DNA of 64,000 nucleotides from Pseudomonas sp. ADAK13 (GCF_012935715.1 NZ_CP052860.1:7236099-7300098); one strand, 5' to 3'. Numbered from the stretch's first letter, positions 16,536 through 24,670 are shown. Made by a program: numbers and translations. The notes: a model not told the origin generated them from the letters alone.

Positions 16536-18708
16536 AGCTGAACACACTGCCCTGCCCCGCCACGCTTTCCGCCCACAGGCTGCCGCCGTGGGCTTCGATA
16601 ATGCCGTGGGAAATGTACAGCCCCAAGCCGCTGCCGGTGGGGTTGCCTTCGCGGGAGGTCCAGTAGCGATCGAAGATATACGGCAGTTGCGCCGGGTCGA
16701 TGCCCACGCCGTTGTCACACACGCGAAATAACACCTCGTCCCCCGCCGGCTCGGCAATCACCTCGATCACCCCGCCCACCGGGGTGAACTTCAAGGCGTT
16801 ACCCAGCAAGTTGGAAAACACCTGGAACAAACGCTCAGGGTCAGCCTGCACACACAACGCCGCAGCAGAACGCCACGTGAGGTCAACGCCCTTGGCGGCT
16901 CCCAGCGGCTGCCACATCGAGCAGATTTGCTCCAGGGTCGCCGCCACATCGAGCGGTTGCAGGGAAACGCTGTAGCGCCCGGCCTCGATGCGCGAGATAT
17001 CGAGCAAGTCTTCCAGCAAGGTGTTCATGCGTGAAGTGGCGTTCTGCATGGTTTCAATCGCGGTGGAAAGGCGCCGGTTCGCCTTGTTGTCGTCGGCAGG
17101 CAGCATGCTGCGCATCATGCCGCATTGCATCAGCAGGATGGTCAGCGGGCTGCGCAGGTCGTGGGAGACCACCGCCACCAGTTCATCACGCGCCCGTACG
17201 GCTTCGTGCTCGCGCTGGACCTGCCGCGCAAGGTCGTGCTCCAGGGCATTGCGCCGCAGGTTTTCCACCGCCTGCAATTGCGCGAGTGTCCAATACAGCG
17301 CCTTGCCGTCGACCTGCTGCTTCCACAGTTCAAACGACAGGCGCGGGCTCAGGGACGTGGCGCCGGGCTCCTGATGTTTGACGGGCTGGCCGCTCCACTC
17401 CACCGTGGACTGAACCTGCGGACGAAACCACATCACCGCGTTGTCCACCGGCTTGGGCAGGCAGAACGCCAACAGGCCACTGGCATGAGCCTGATAGGCC
17501 GCCGCCGGGGGAAAGTCCACGGACAACTGATGGCTGTGGACCACGCCTTTGCCCTGCTCGCGCACCCACCGGTACAACCCGTGGATTTCTGCGCGTGTGG
17601 GGCAAACACCGAACACGTGCAGGCGCCCTTCCACCAGAATTGCCAGGCCACCGGCATCGGTCAGGTTCAGCAGTGTTTGCGCATAGGGCAACAGGCTTTC
17701 CATCACGTCGCACTGGTCGGCCGACATGGCCGCCACCAACTCTTCGACCATGGCGGCCTTGTCGAGCTGGTGGCGGCGCTCCTGCCGCTCCTGAAGCAAG
17801 GTGATCTGCATCGACAACAACTGGCCGATGCTGGTGCACGCGGTGCGCAGTTCATGGGGCACGCGCAACGGCTCGCGATGGCCACAGGTGATCAGGCCCC
17901 AGAGCTGGTCGTCCTTGAGCAGCGAAATGCTCATGGAGGAACGCACGCCCATGTTCTTCAAATAGTGGCAGTGCACCGGGGACACGCTGCGCAACACGGC
18001 GAAGCTGAGGTCCAGGGGCGCGCCGGTATCGGGGCGCAGGGCCGGCAGGATAGGCACCGGTTGATATTGGGCATCGGGAATCACCCGGACCCAGTTCAGC
18101 CGGTACAGCTCGCGGGCCTGGGGCGGGATGTCCGAGGCGGGAAAACACAACCCCAGGTACGGCTGCATGCCGTCGCTGAGGGCTTCGCCGATGACCTTGC
18201 CGTGACCTTCCTGCTCGAAACGGTACAAGGTGACCCGGTCGTAACCGGTCAGGGCGCGAATCTCGGTGACGCTGGTCTGGTACAACCCGTCAAGCGTCTT
18301 GGCCGACTGCAAGCGGCGCAGGGTGCGGCCGAGCTGGCCGACGGCGCTGTGCTGAACCGTCATGGCGTGCTCGAGTTCGAGCACCAGCAGGCCCTGATGA
18401 CGATGCAGCAGGATGTCGTAGGCGTAGCCCTCCAGCGTCAGTTGATGCAACTCGTCTTCGTCGGCGTCCAGGTCTGCCAAGGCCTGAATGACCTTTGCCG
18501 CCGCCTTGCTGCCCAGCACACTGGCCAAGGCCTGGCCCGACACGCGCTCTGCGTCCAGGCCCAAGGCGACGCTCAGGTTGCTACTGGCCTGCAGCACCTC
18601 TAGCGCCGGCTCGCTCAACGTCAACAGCAGCCCGTGGGGCTGGATCGAGCCGGGAATGTGGATGGGTTCACTGGCGCAATCGTCCAGCGGCGTATCGACC
18701 GTGGTCAT
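16513..18708 (-). CDS. bphP: Bacteriophytochrome histidine kinase
   Basis: 731 residues: PAS (~15-115), GAF (~140-310), PHY (~325-490), then histidine kinase. Cys11 in DDCASEPIHIPGSIQPHG is the conserved site that binds biliverdin. The GAF domain has PASDIPPQARELY, the chromophore pocket signature. The H-box is VVSHDLRSP with His516 as phospho-acceptor. The ATPase has DNGVGIDP and TGSGLGLYISHGI. There is no attached receiver domain and no response regulator gene next to it. The start is the Met that overlaps the bphO stop (ATGA). The protein senses red/far-red light; its output is unknown here. Confidence 0.94.
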   Translation of the reverse strand: MTTVDTPLDDCASEPIHIPGSIQPHGLLLTLSEPALEVLQASSNLSVALGLDAERVSGQALASVLGSKAAAKVIQALADLDADEDELHQLTLEGYAYDILLHRHQGLLVLELEHAMTVQHSAVGQLGRTLRRLQSAKTLDGLYQTSVTEIRALTGYDRVTLYRFEQEGHGKVIGEALSDGMQPYLGLCFPASDIPPQARELYRLNWVRVIPDAQYQPVPILPALRPDTGAPLDLSFAVLRSVSPVHCHYLKNMGVRSSMSISLLKDDQLWGLITCGHREPLRVPHELRTACTSIGQLLSMQITLLQERQERRHQLDKAAMVEELVAAMSADQCDVMESLLPYAQTLLNLTDAGGLAILVEGRLHVFGVCPTRAEIHGLYRWVREQGKGVVHSHQLSVDFPPAAAYQAHASGLLAFCLPKPVDNAVMWFRPQVQSTVEWSGQPVKHQEPGATSLSPRLSFELWKQQVDGKALYWTLAQLQAVENLRRNALEHDLARQVQREHEAVRARDELVAVVSHDLRSPLTILLMQCGMMRSMLPADDNKANRRLSTAIETMQNATSRMNTLLEDLLDISRIEAGRYSVSLQPLDVAATLEQICSMWQPLGAAKGVDLTWRSAAALCVQADPERLFQVFSNLLGNALKFTPVGGVIEVIAEPAGDEVLFRVCDNGVGIDPAQLPYIFDRYWTSREGNPTGSGLGLYISHGIIEAHGGSLWAESVAGQGSVFSFRIPAGD

Positions 18709-19292
18709 CGCAGCACCCCGCAGCGTTCCAGCCACTGCTCGAAACGCACAAAGGTCGACTCGGCGACGTTCACCGCCGCCACGCGTTCGGCCGCAGCCTG
18801 CAGTGGGGAAAGACACTCAAGGAAGCGTTGCCACAGCGCACTGGTCTCAGCACCGTACACATTCATGAACGCGCCGCCGTTGACCGAGCCGACACCAATT
18901 TTGATCTCGATCAGGTTGCGCAACACCTGGCCACCGAGGGTGGCGCCTTCCAGCACATACAGGGCGCCGAGGGCCTGGGCCACGTTCGTGATGGCCGGCA
19001 ACTCGGAGCAAAGAGGCAAGGCGTCGATTTGCGGGGCACTCAGGCCCAGCGCCAGCAAATCTGCCTGCAAATACGGGGTTTTGCTACGCCGTCCCCATTC
19101 CAGCCCAGGGATGATTTCGCCCCAGGGTGCCAGCGCTCGCTCCAGCGGTTGGTAGAAGCCGTAGTAGGCGCTCATCAGCTCGCGGTAGAGCGCCAGGTCC
19201 ATGCGGGAAAAAGGCAGCCGGGTATCGAGGCGTCGATGCAGGGCAGCGGTCGCCGCGCGCAATTCAACAAGGACAGGAGGTGGTGAATTCAT
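18705..19292 (-). CDS. bphO: Biliverdin-producing heme oxygenase
   Basis: 195 residues of the bacterial heme oxygenase family. The N-terminal LRAATAALHRRLDTRLPF carries the proximal His of the family, and the distal helix region GALYVLEGATLGGQVLRN has the conserved glycines. It opens heme to biliverdin, the chromophore of BphP, and frees iron and CO. The bphO-bphP order with ATGA overlap is the usual light-sensor operon. The start at 19292 is chosen by homology; a longer reading to 19358 is possible and the ribosome site is weak either way. Confidence 0.92.
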   Translation of the reverse strand: MNSPPPVLVELRAATAALHRRLDTRLPFSRMDLALYRELMSAYYGFYQPLERALAPWGEIIPGLEWGRRSKTPYLQADLLALGLSAPQIDALPLCSELPAITNVAQALGALYVLEGATLGGQVLRNLIEIKIGVGSVNGGAFMNVYGAETSALWQRFLECLSPLQAAAERVAAVNVAESTFVRFEQWLERCGVLR

Positions 19293-19422
19293 AAGCAGTG
19301 CGTACGCCGGAAGGGTCGAAACCGCGACGTAGAGGCCTGGGATCAAGTCACTGCGCAATGGACTGTGGGTAACATAGCACCTTGATACAAAAACATTCCT
19401 ATTCGTTCATTTCCGATCAGTT

Positions 19423-20391
19423 CTAACAAGGCGAGGAAAACCGCTCGCGGTAGGCCTGGGGCGTGATCGACACCGCCCGCAGGAAGCTGCGGCGCATGGT
19501 TTCCTCGCAACCAAAACCGCAGTGCACGGCAATGCGCTTGATTGACGCGCTGCTGTCCGCCAGTTGCCGGCGGGCGGTTTCCACGCGGATCAGCTCGACG
19601 GCCCGCGCGGGCGTCTGGCCGGTTTCGGCGCGGTAGTGGCGCACAAAACTGCGCTCGCTCATGCCCGCCTGGGCGGCCAGCGTGGCGATGTTCAAGTCCA
19701 GGGTCAGGTGTTCGGCGATCCAGGCGTGCAACTCAGCAAAACGGCTACCGCCCTTTTGCAGGGACAACGTCACGCTGAATTGCGATTGCCCGCCGGGCCG
19801 CTTGAGAAACACCACCAGGTGCCGCGCCACTTCCAGGGCCACGGCGCGGCCCAGGTCCTCTTCCACCAGCGCCAGGCACAGGTCGATGCCGGCGGTCACA
19901 CCCGCCGACGTCCACAGGTTGCCCTGCTGGATGAAAATCGGATTGGCCTCCACCGTCAGGTGCGGGTATTTGCGTGCCAGTTCTTCGCACCGGGTCCAGT
20001 GGGTCACCACGCGGCAGCCGTCCAGCAGACCGCTGGCCGCCAGCAGAAACGCGCCGGTGCACACCGAGGTCATACGCCGCGACTGTGCGGCTTTTTGCCG
20101 AACCCAGTCCACCAGCGCTGGGTCTTCGGCGGCACCGTACACGCCCCAACCGCCGGCGATCACCAGCGTGTCGCAGGGCGCGTCGGCGGCCGGCAACGGC
20201 TCGGCCACCAGCGCCAGGCCCGCCGAGGTCATCACCGGCTCCGATTGCGCAGCGATCACGCTCACCGCATAGGGCAACGGCAATTCCCGCTGGCGCGCCA
20301 GGTCATTGGCCGAGGCAAACACCTGCAAGGGCCCGGTGACGTCGAGCACTTGAACATTGGGAAACGCGAGCACGTTGATGATTCTGGGCAT
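19423..20391 (-). CDS. GlxA/FtrA-like AraC regulator with DJ-1/PfpI domain
   Basis: 322 residues. The N-terminal ~190 residues are a DJ-1/PfpI domain (DVTGPLQVF; nucleophile elbow SVCTGAFLLA; THWTRCEEL) used as a sensor. The C-terminal part is an AraC DNA-binding domain (IATLAAQAGMSERSFVRHY; IKRIAVHCGFGCEETMRRSF). It is divergent from isonitrile hydratase, another DJ-1 family protein, 91 bp away, so it likely controls that gene and may sense the same class of compound. The start at MPRIINVL fits the fold; a TTG at 20430 would add 13 residues. Confidence 0.88.
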   Translation of the reverse strand: MPRIINVLAFPNVQVLDVTGPLQVFASANDLARQRELPLPYAVSVIAAQSEPVMTSAGLALVAEPLPAADAPCDTLVIAGGWGVYGAAEDPALVDWVRQKAAQSRRMTSVCTGAFLLAASGLLDGCRVVTHWTRCEELARKYPHLTVEANPIFIQQGNLWTSAGVTAGIDLCLALVEEDLGRAVALEVARHLVVFLKRPGGQSQFSVTLSLQKGGSRFAELHAWIAEHLTLDLNIATLAAQAGMSERSFVRHYRAETGQTPARAVELIRVETARRQLADSSASIKRIAVHCGFGCEETMRRSFLRAVSITPQAYRERFSSPC

Positions 20392-20482
20392 GATTGGCGT
20401 AATTCGTGGGTTTAATGGCGTATGCGCCAAAGCCTAGGTGACTAGAGTGAAGCCGTCCATCCCTTTATCAGGCGTATTCCCC

Positions 20483-21163
20483 ATGACTCTACAGATCGGC
20501 TTTTTGTTGTTCCCCGGCATCCAGCAACTGGACCTCACCGGGCCCTACGACGTATTGGGATCGCTGCCGGATGTGAAGCTGCATCTGGTCTGGAAGGACC
20601 TGGCGCCGGTCACCTCCAGCACCGGCCTGGTGTTCAGCCCGAGCACCACCTTTGAGCAATGCCCAACGCTGGATGTGATCTGCGTACCCGGCGGCTCGGG
20701 TGTCGGCGCGTTGATGGAAGATGAGCAAACCCTGGCGTTTCTCAAGGCCCAATCGCACACCGCGCGTTATGTGACGTCGGTGTGCACCGGCTCCCTGGTG
20801 CTGGGTGCGGCGGGCTTGCTGCGCGGGCGTCGGGCGACCACCCACTGGGCCTACCACGACCTGCTCGCCCCGCTCGGCGCGATCCCGGTGCAGGAGCGTG
20901 TGGTGCGTGACGGCAACCTGTTGACCGGTGGCGGGATTACCGCCGGGATCGACTTTGCCCTGACCCTGGCGGCCGAGCTGTACAGCGAGGCGGCGGCGCA
21001 ACTGGTGCAGTTGCAGATTGAATACGCCCCGGCCCCGCCGTTCAATGCAGGCCGGCCGGAAAGCGCCCCGCCCCACGTGCTGGAAGAAGCCCGCAAGCGC
21101 ACCGCCGAGTCGCGCAAGACCCGGAGTGAAATCGTGGCACGGGCGGCAGCGCGATTGGGTTAA
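20483..21163 (+). CDS. inhA: Isonitrile hydratase
   Basis: 226 residues of the DJ-1/PfpI superfamily, very close to Pseudomonas putida isonitrile hydratase as I remember it. It hydrates isonitriles to N-substituted formamides. The catalytic residues fall at the published numbers: Asp17 in QQLDLTGPYD and Cys101 in SVCTGSL, with Thr102 next to it. Its start codon lies on the side facing the GlxA/FtrA-like regulator gene. Its stop overlaps by 4 bases the stop of the small convergent gene at 21160-21501. Confidence 0.88.
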   Translation: MTLQIGFLLFPGIQQLDLTGPYDVLGSLPDVKLHLVWKDLAPVTSSTGLVFSPSTTFEQCPTLDVICVPGGSGVGALMEDEQTLAFLKAQSHTARYVTSVCTGSLVLGAAGLLRGRRATTHWAYHDLLAPLGAIPVQERVVRDGNLLTGGGITAGIDFALTLAAELYSEAAAQLVQLQIEYAPAPPFNAGRPESAPPHVLEEARKRTAESRKTRSEIVARAAARLG

Positions 21164-21501
21164 GCGCTCGCGTGCCCGTGGCGGTCGGCGGGCACCAGAT
21201 GCCCGATCGTGCCGTCGCCATACGCCCGTTCCACCTTGGAAATCACCACGTGATAACCGCCGTACCAGCGGCGGTACAGGCGCTTGGCTTCCAGGTGGGT
21301 CGGGTGGCTGGCAAAGGCGCGGATTGACGCTTCATCGCGCCAGTAATAACTGGCGTTGATCAACCGGCCATCCACCGAGCGCCACGACTCGGCCCCCACA
21401 TATCCCGGCAGCCTTGCCGCCAGTGCGTCGATCAAATCCGTGAGGCGCTGGAACTCATCATCCCGTTCACCGGGCTTGTAGATAAAAGCTGCGATGTACA
21501 T
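21160..21501 (-). CDS. Small dimeric alpha/beta-barrel protein, antibiotic-biosynthesis-monooxygenase-like
   Basis: 113 residues. The pattern MYIAAFIYKPGERDDEFQRL, then LPGYVGAESWRSVDGRLINASYYWRDEASIRAFASHPTHLEAKR, is that of ABM/ferredoxin-like stress-response barrels (heme-degrading or quinol monooxygenase fold). The 'YYWRDEASIRAF...H' stretch is the best-kept part of the family. Function is not established. It is 27 bp downstream of the LysE exporter gene on the same strand. Confidence 0.8.
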   Translation of the reverse strand: MYIAAFIYKPGERDDEFQRLTDLIDALAARLPGYVGAESWRSVDGRLINASYYWRDEASIRAFASHPTHLEAKRLYRRWYGGYHVVISKVERAYGDGTIGHLVPADRHGHASA

Positions 21502-21528
21502 GCGTAACGTCCTTTTATGAGTGGTGTT

Positions 21529-22158
21529 TCACGTCGGGCGAGCCATCAGCGCCAACCGCACGGCCAGTAACATCAGCACAGTCGCCAGGCCCCATTTCTG
21601 TATGCCTGAGCTACCCGATTTGCCGGCAAAAAACCGGCTCAGCGCCCCGCCAAAAACCCCCAGCACGGTATGAAATACACCACTGATCAGCGTCAGGATT
21701 ATCCCCAGCACGACCAATTGCAACGCGATGGGCCCGGCTTCAGTGCTGACGAACTGCGGCAGGAACACCATGAAAAACAGCAACGCCTTGGGGTTGAGCA
21801 GACTGTTGAGCATCGCCCGTACAAACACCCGGCCCAGCGGCACGCGGGTGACATGGGCCGTGTCCAGGGCGGGCGTTTTTTGCAGGGTCTTGAACACCAG
21901 CCACAGCAGGTACAACACCCCAGCGTAGCGAATCAGGTCGAAGGCTGGCGGCCAACTGGCGACCAGTGCTGTCACCCCGGTTGCAGTGAGTGCCGTGAGC
22001 AGCAGGTCCGCCACGCTGATGCCCAACCCCGAGGCCACCCCGCCACGCCAGCCATAGCTCACGCCGTGGCTAATGACGAAGGCCATGTTTGGTCCCGGGG
22101 ATAACAACAGCAGTAGAACTGCGCCAGAGAAAACAGCCAGGGTTGCGAGGTCGATCAT
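21529..22158 (-). CDS. LysE/RhtB-family amino-acid exporter
   Basis: 209 residues, six hydrophobic segments, with the family motif LLLLLSPGPNMAFVISHGVSYGWRGG at residues ~18-42. It sits in the inner membrane and exports amino acids or homoserine-lactone-like molecules; which one is unknown. It is divergent from a MocR-type regulator that probably controls it. The start is the Met of MIDLATLAVF, in keeping with family length; an in-frame start 19 codons upstream is less likely. Confidence 0.9.
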   Translation of the reverse strand: MIDLATLAVFSGAVLLLLLSPGPNMAFVISHGVSYGWRGGVASGLGISVADLLLTALTATGVTALVASWPPAFDLIRYAGVLYLLWLVFKTLQKTPALDTAHVTRVPLGRVFVRAMLNSLLNPKALLFFMVFLPQFVSTEAGPIALQLVVLGIILTLISGVFHTVLGVFGGALSRFFAGKSGSSGIQKWGLATVLMLLAVRLALMARPT

Positions 22159-22252
22159 GCTCAAGCCATCCGCCGGGAAAGCCTGTAGATTAATCAGCTC
22201 ACCTGATACAAACAAAAAATTGATCTAGATACACTTTGCACGGGAACGCGCC

Positions 22253-23578
22253 ATGGCTCAGGTCCGCTACAAACTGATCGTTGATGAACTGGCTACGCGG
22301 CTTCGCGCCGGAAAATTGCCGCCGGGCACTCAGTTACCGACCGTCCGCAACCTGATGAATAGCCATCGCATCGCCCTGGCCACGGCGTTACGTGTGTACA
22401 GCGAACTGGAGGCCTGCGGCCTGGTGGTGGGTGAACCGGGCCGCGGCACTTTTGTGCGCGACACCACGTTGCTGCGGGGCATGGGCCTGGTGCAGCAACC
22501 GCTGCAACCGGGCACCGTGGACCTGAGCCTCAACTACCCCTCACTGCCCGGTCAGGCCGAGATGCTGCGCGACGGTTTGCGCGCCATTGCCGCCTCGGGA
22601 GACCTTGATGCCCTGCTGCATTCTGCTCCGCAAGGTGGCCGCGCCCATGAACGGCAGGCAGCGGCGCGGCACCTGCGCAATCGGCAGATTCGAGTGGGTG
22701 GCGAGCAGGTGCTGATCGTCAATGGTGCGCAACAAGGCCTCGCCGTCAGCCTGATGGCGCTGCTGCTACCGGGGGATGTGCTGGCGGTGGACGCGCTGAC
22801 CTATCCCGGCCTGAAAACCCTGGCCCAGTCCCAGCGCATAGACCTGGAGCCGCTGCCGCAACCAGCTGGCCATACGGATCTGGATGCGCTGGAGGCCCTG
22901 TGCAAACGGCGCCCGGTGCGGGCATTTTATTGCATGCCCACGTTGCACAATCCGCTGGGCACGGTGATGGGTGAAGCTGACCGCGAACGCCTTGCAGCGA
23001 TGGCTGAACGCTACGATTTTCTACTGATCGAAGACGGCGCCTACGCCTTTCTGGCCGAACCCGCGCCCAAGCCGTTGTTCACCTATGCGCCGTTGCGAAC
23101 GGTGTATGTGTCCGGCCTTTCGAAGAGCGTGGCGTCGGGGTTGCGGGTGGGGTTTATCGTGGCACCCAACGCGTTGGTGCCGGCGTTGGAGCAAGCCATT
23201 CGCGTCTCGACCTGGAGCACGCCGACGCTCACGGTCAACCTGGCGTGCCGCTGGATAGAATCCGGCGCAGTGGATGTGCTGGAAGAACAAAAGCGCAAGG
23301 ATGCGCGCCAACGTCAGGCGCTGGCCCGGGAGGTCTTGCAGGGTTGCGAGATGATTGCGCATACGGCGTCGTATTACCTGTGGCTGGTATTGCCCGAAGG
23401 CCTGCGGGCGGATGCGGTGGTGGCTGCGCTTGAGGGCCAGGGTGTGCGTGTCACCAGTGCCGAGCCGTTTGCCTGTACGGCGCATGTGCCGCATGCGTTG
23501 CGGGTGGCACTGGGGTCGATTGATTTGGCGACATTGCGGGTGGCCTTGGCGAAAATTCGCGAGGCAATTCGGATATGA
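22253..23578 (+). CDS. MocR-type regulator (GntR domain fused to PLP aminotransferase fold)
   Basis: 441 residues. Residues ~1-75 are the GntR winged helix (LRAGKLPPGTQLPTVRNLM; YSELEACGLVVGEPGRGTFVR). The rest is a fold-type I aminotransferase domain with the PLP lysine in VSGLSKSVASGLRVGFI. Such proteins sense PLP plus an amino compound. It is divergent from the lysE-type exporter, whose substrate is then likely an amino acid. The 94-bp gap between the two is AT-rich and should hold both promoters. Confidence 0.9.
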   Translation: MAQVRYKLIVDELATRLRAGKLPPGTQLPTVRNLMNSHRIALATALRVYSELEACGLVVGEPGRGTFVRDTTLLRGMGLVQQPLQPGTVDLSLNYPSLPGQAEMLRDGLRAIAASGDLDALLHSAPQGGRAHERQAAARHLRNRQIRVGGEQVLIVNGAQQGLAVSLMALLLPGDVLAVDALTYPGLKTLAQSQRIDLEPLPQPAGHTDLDALEALCKRRPVRAFYCMPTLHNPLGTVMGEADRERLAAMAERYDFLLIEDGAYAFLAEPAPKPLFTYAPLRTVYVSGLSKSVASGLRVGFIVAPNALVPALEQAIRVSTWSTPTLTVNLACRWIESGAVDVLEEQKRKDARQRQALAREVLQGCEMIAHTASYYLWLVLPEGLRADAVVAALEGQGVRVTSAEPFACTAHVPHALRVALGSIDLATLRVALAKIREAIRI

Positions 23579-23639
23579 ATAAAGGGCCAGCAGGGTAAAT
23601 CCCTTTAATTTGCAGGACGTTTCCGAGACAATCTTTCGG

Positions 23640-23880
23640 CCTTGTGCCTGCCGGAACCGGTGGCTAGTCTTCGCCGCTTCACTGCTCATCAGTGAACGGG
23701 TTTAGTCGCCCGGTTCTGAAAAGGCGCATGGTTTCATCATGAGGTTTTATGGTGGCTGTGCGCAGGGCACCTTCGGGTGCGCCGGGTTTTCCTTTTCAGC
23801 CGGTCGACTAACCTGCGTACAGCCGCCACCCTACGTTTAGTCGCGAAGGGCGCCGGCTCCTTACCCGAAAAGGAGTTACA
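23640..23880 (+). promoter_or_regulatory. Structured 5' leader (candidate RNA switch) before the DUF6124-type gene
   Basis: The gap from 23579 to 23882 holds no gene but dense pairing potential. A hairpin TTCACTG/CAGTGAA lies at 23678-23696. A stem of over 20 pairs joins 23699-23724 (GGTTTAGTCG...CTGAAAAGG) to 23791-23813 (CCTTTTCAG...CGACTAACC). A UUCG-capped hairpin GCACC/GGTGC lies at 23767-23780. GGTGGCTGT at 23751 can pair with ACAGCCGCCACC at 23819-23830, which conflicts with the long stem. The motif TTTAGTCG occurs twice (23701, 23836), both able to pair with CGACTAA at 23805. No known riboswitch family is recognised. Confidence 0.65.
23857..23875 (+). promoter_or_regulatory. Hairpin that covers the Shine-Dalgarno sequence
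   Basis: CTCCTT at 23857-23862 pairs perfectly with AAGGAG at 23870-23875 over a 7-base loop. AAGGAG is the ribosome site of the gene starting at 23883. The hairpin would hide it, so translation should depend on opening this structure. It forms the 3' end of the structured leader. Confidence 0.7.
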
Positions 23881-23882
23881 CC

Positions 23883-24185
23883 ATGAATAAACCCGTCCCC
23901 GACCCACCCCTCGACCAGCTTAAAAACCGCGCCGCGTTCAATCGCGCACTTGAACACTACCTGCCGTCCCAGGGTTTCCACACCGTGAACGAAGACCTGA
24001 GCTTCGAAGACTCCCTGCTCTACACCGCCAGCCTGCTCAGCAGCGCCTCCGCCACCGCGCTCGACTGCGGCGAACTGCTGCAAAGCCCCGAGCGGGCGAG
24101 GTTGTTGGCGGTGTGGCATTTGCTGGAAATTGCCAAGACCACGGTCGACCGGTCGATTGAATGTTTGCACGTGCGCAGGCCGTAA
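23883..24185 (+). CDS. DUF6124/DUF3077-type small protein of unknown function
   Basis: 100 residues, mostly helical and soluble, with no signal peptide. The core FSFEDSLLYTASLLSSASATALDCGELL-type pattern (here EDLSFEDSLLYTASLLSSASATA) and the C-terminal LLAVWHLLEIAKTTVDRSIE match a small-protein family that I know only from Pseudomonas. No function is established. The strong ribosome site lies inside a hairpin, and a long structured leader precedes it, which suggests tight post-transcriptional control. It is not part of the psl operon, which starts about 490 bp further on. Confidence 0.8.
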   Translation: MNKPVPDPPLDQLKNRAAFNRALEHYLPSQGFHTVNEDLSFEDSLLYTASLLSSASATALDCGELLQSPERARLLAVWHLLEIAKTTVDRSIECLHVRRP

Positions 24186-24415
24186 AAACACACAACGTGA
24201 CTGTCAGTTTCAAAGGCAACTCCCAAGCCTAGTAGCGCCCCGAGGTGGTGAAGGACCCGCGCCCTCACCACTCGTCGGTTGTCCCCCAAAACCCCCGCAT
24301 CCTGCACCCGTCAAAAAAAGGTTTTCCTCAGCCGCAGGAAAATTCTCAATTTTGTTCCTACACTCCAAAACGCCAGCATTTTGTTCTCGATAAACCCGAG
24401 AACCCGAACATGAAA

Positions 24416-24429
24416 GTCAACAATTTGTC
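24416..24429 (+). promoter_or_regulatory. FleQ-like box 1
   Basis: GTCAACAATTTGTC agrees with the FleQ consensus GTCANTAAATTGAC, as I recall it, at 10 of 13 informative positions. It lies about 240 bp before pslA. FleQ with c-di-GMP controls psl and pel in P. aeruginosa. A match of this quality can occur by chance. Confidence 0.35.
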
Positions 24430-24476
24430 ACGGACAATAATACCTGGAGCGTCTAGCACAGCACTCTTATAAAAAA

Positions 24477-24490
24477 GTCAAAACCTTGAC
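24477..24490 (+). promoter_or_regulatory. FleQ-like box 2
   Basis: GTCAAAACCTTGAC has perfect 5-bp outer arms (GTCAA/TTGAC) and agrees with the FleQ consensus at 10 of 13 positions. It follows a TATAAA-like stretch and lies 61 bp after box 1. Two boxes flanking a promoter is also the arrangement known at pel in P. aeruginosa. Confidence 0.4.
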
Positions 24491-24618
24491 GAATCGAAGA
24501 AAGAGAACCATCATTTAGCCATTACCCCGCAAATTCCCTGCAAATAGATAGGTAATTGCGTTTTACCCAGCGAAGCAGCTGTTCGTCTGGCGCCACTTAT
24601 AAAGCAAGCCCTGCCTTT

Positions 24619-24666
24619 ATGGATGAGCAGCCGAACAAGGAAGCCCTGGTGTGCAATGAGGGATGT
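24619..24666 (+). promoter_or_regulatory. Two RsmA/RsmE-like binding sites at the pslA start
   Basis: ATGGATG at 24619-24625 and AGGGATG at 24659-24665 both fit the RsmA/CsrA core ANGGAYG. The second overlaps the ribosome site, 5 bases before the ATG at 24671. RsmA blocks psl translation in P. aeruginosa by binding near this position. The pair, 40 bases apart centre to centre, fits the two-site binding of a dimer. Confidence 0.5.
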
Positions 24667-24670
24667 TTTT

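Larger units (their letters stand above)
24186..24670 (+). promoter_or_regulatory. Upstream control region of the psl operon
   Basis: This 485-bp stretch has no gene and is AT-rich compared with its surroundings, especially 24340-24540. It contains a GTGGTGA/TCACCAC dyad near 24246-24275, two FleQ-like boxes, and two RsmA-like GGA sites near the pslA start, listed separately. In P. aeruginosa the psl promoter depends on RpoS and is acted on by FleQ and AmrZ, and translation is repressed by RsmA. The exact promoter here cannot be fixed by eye. Confidence 0.55.
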
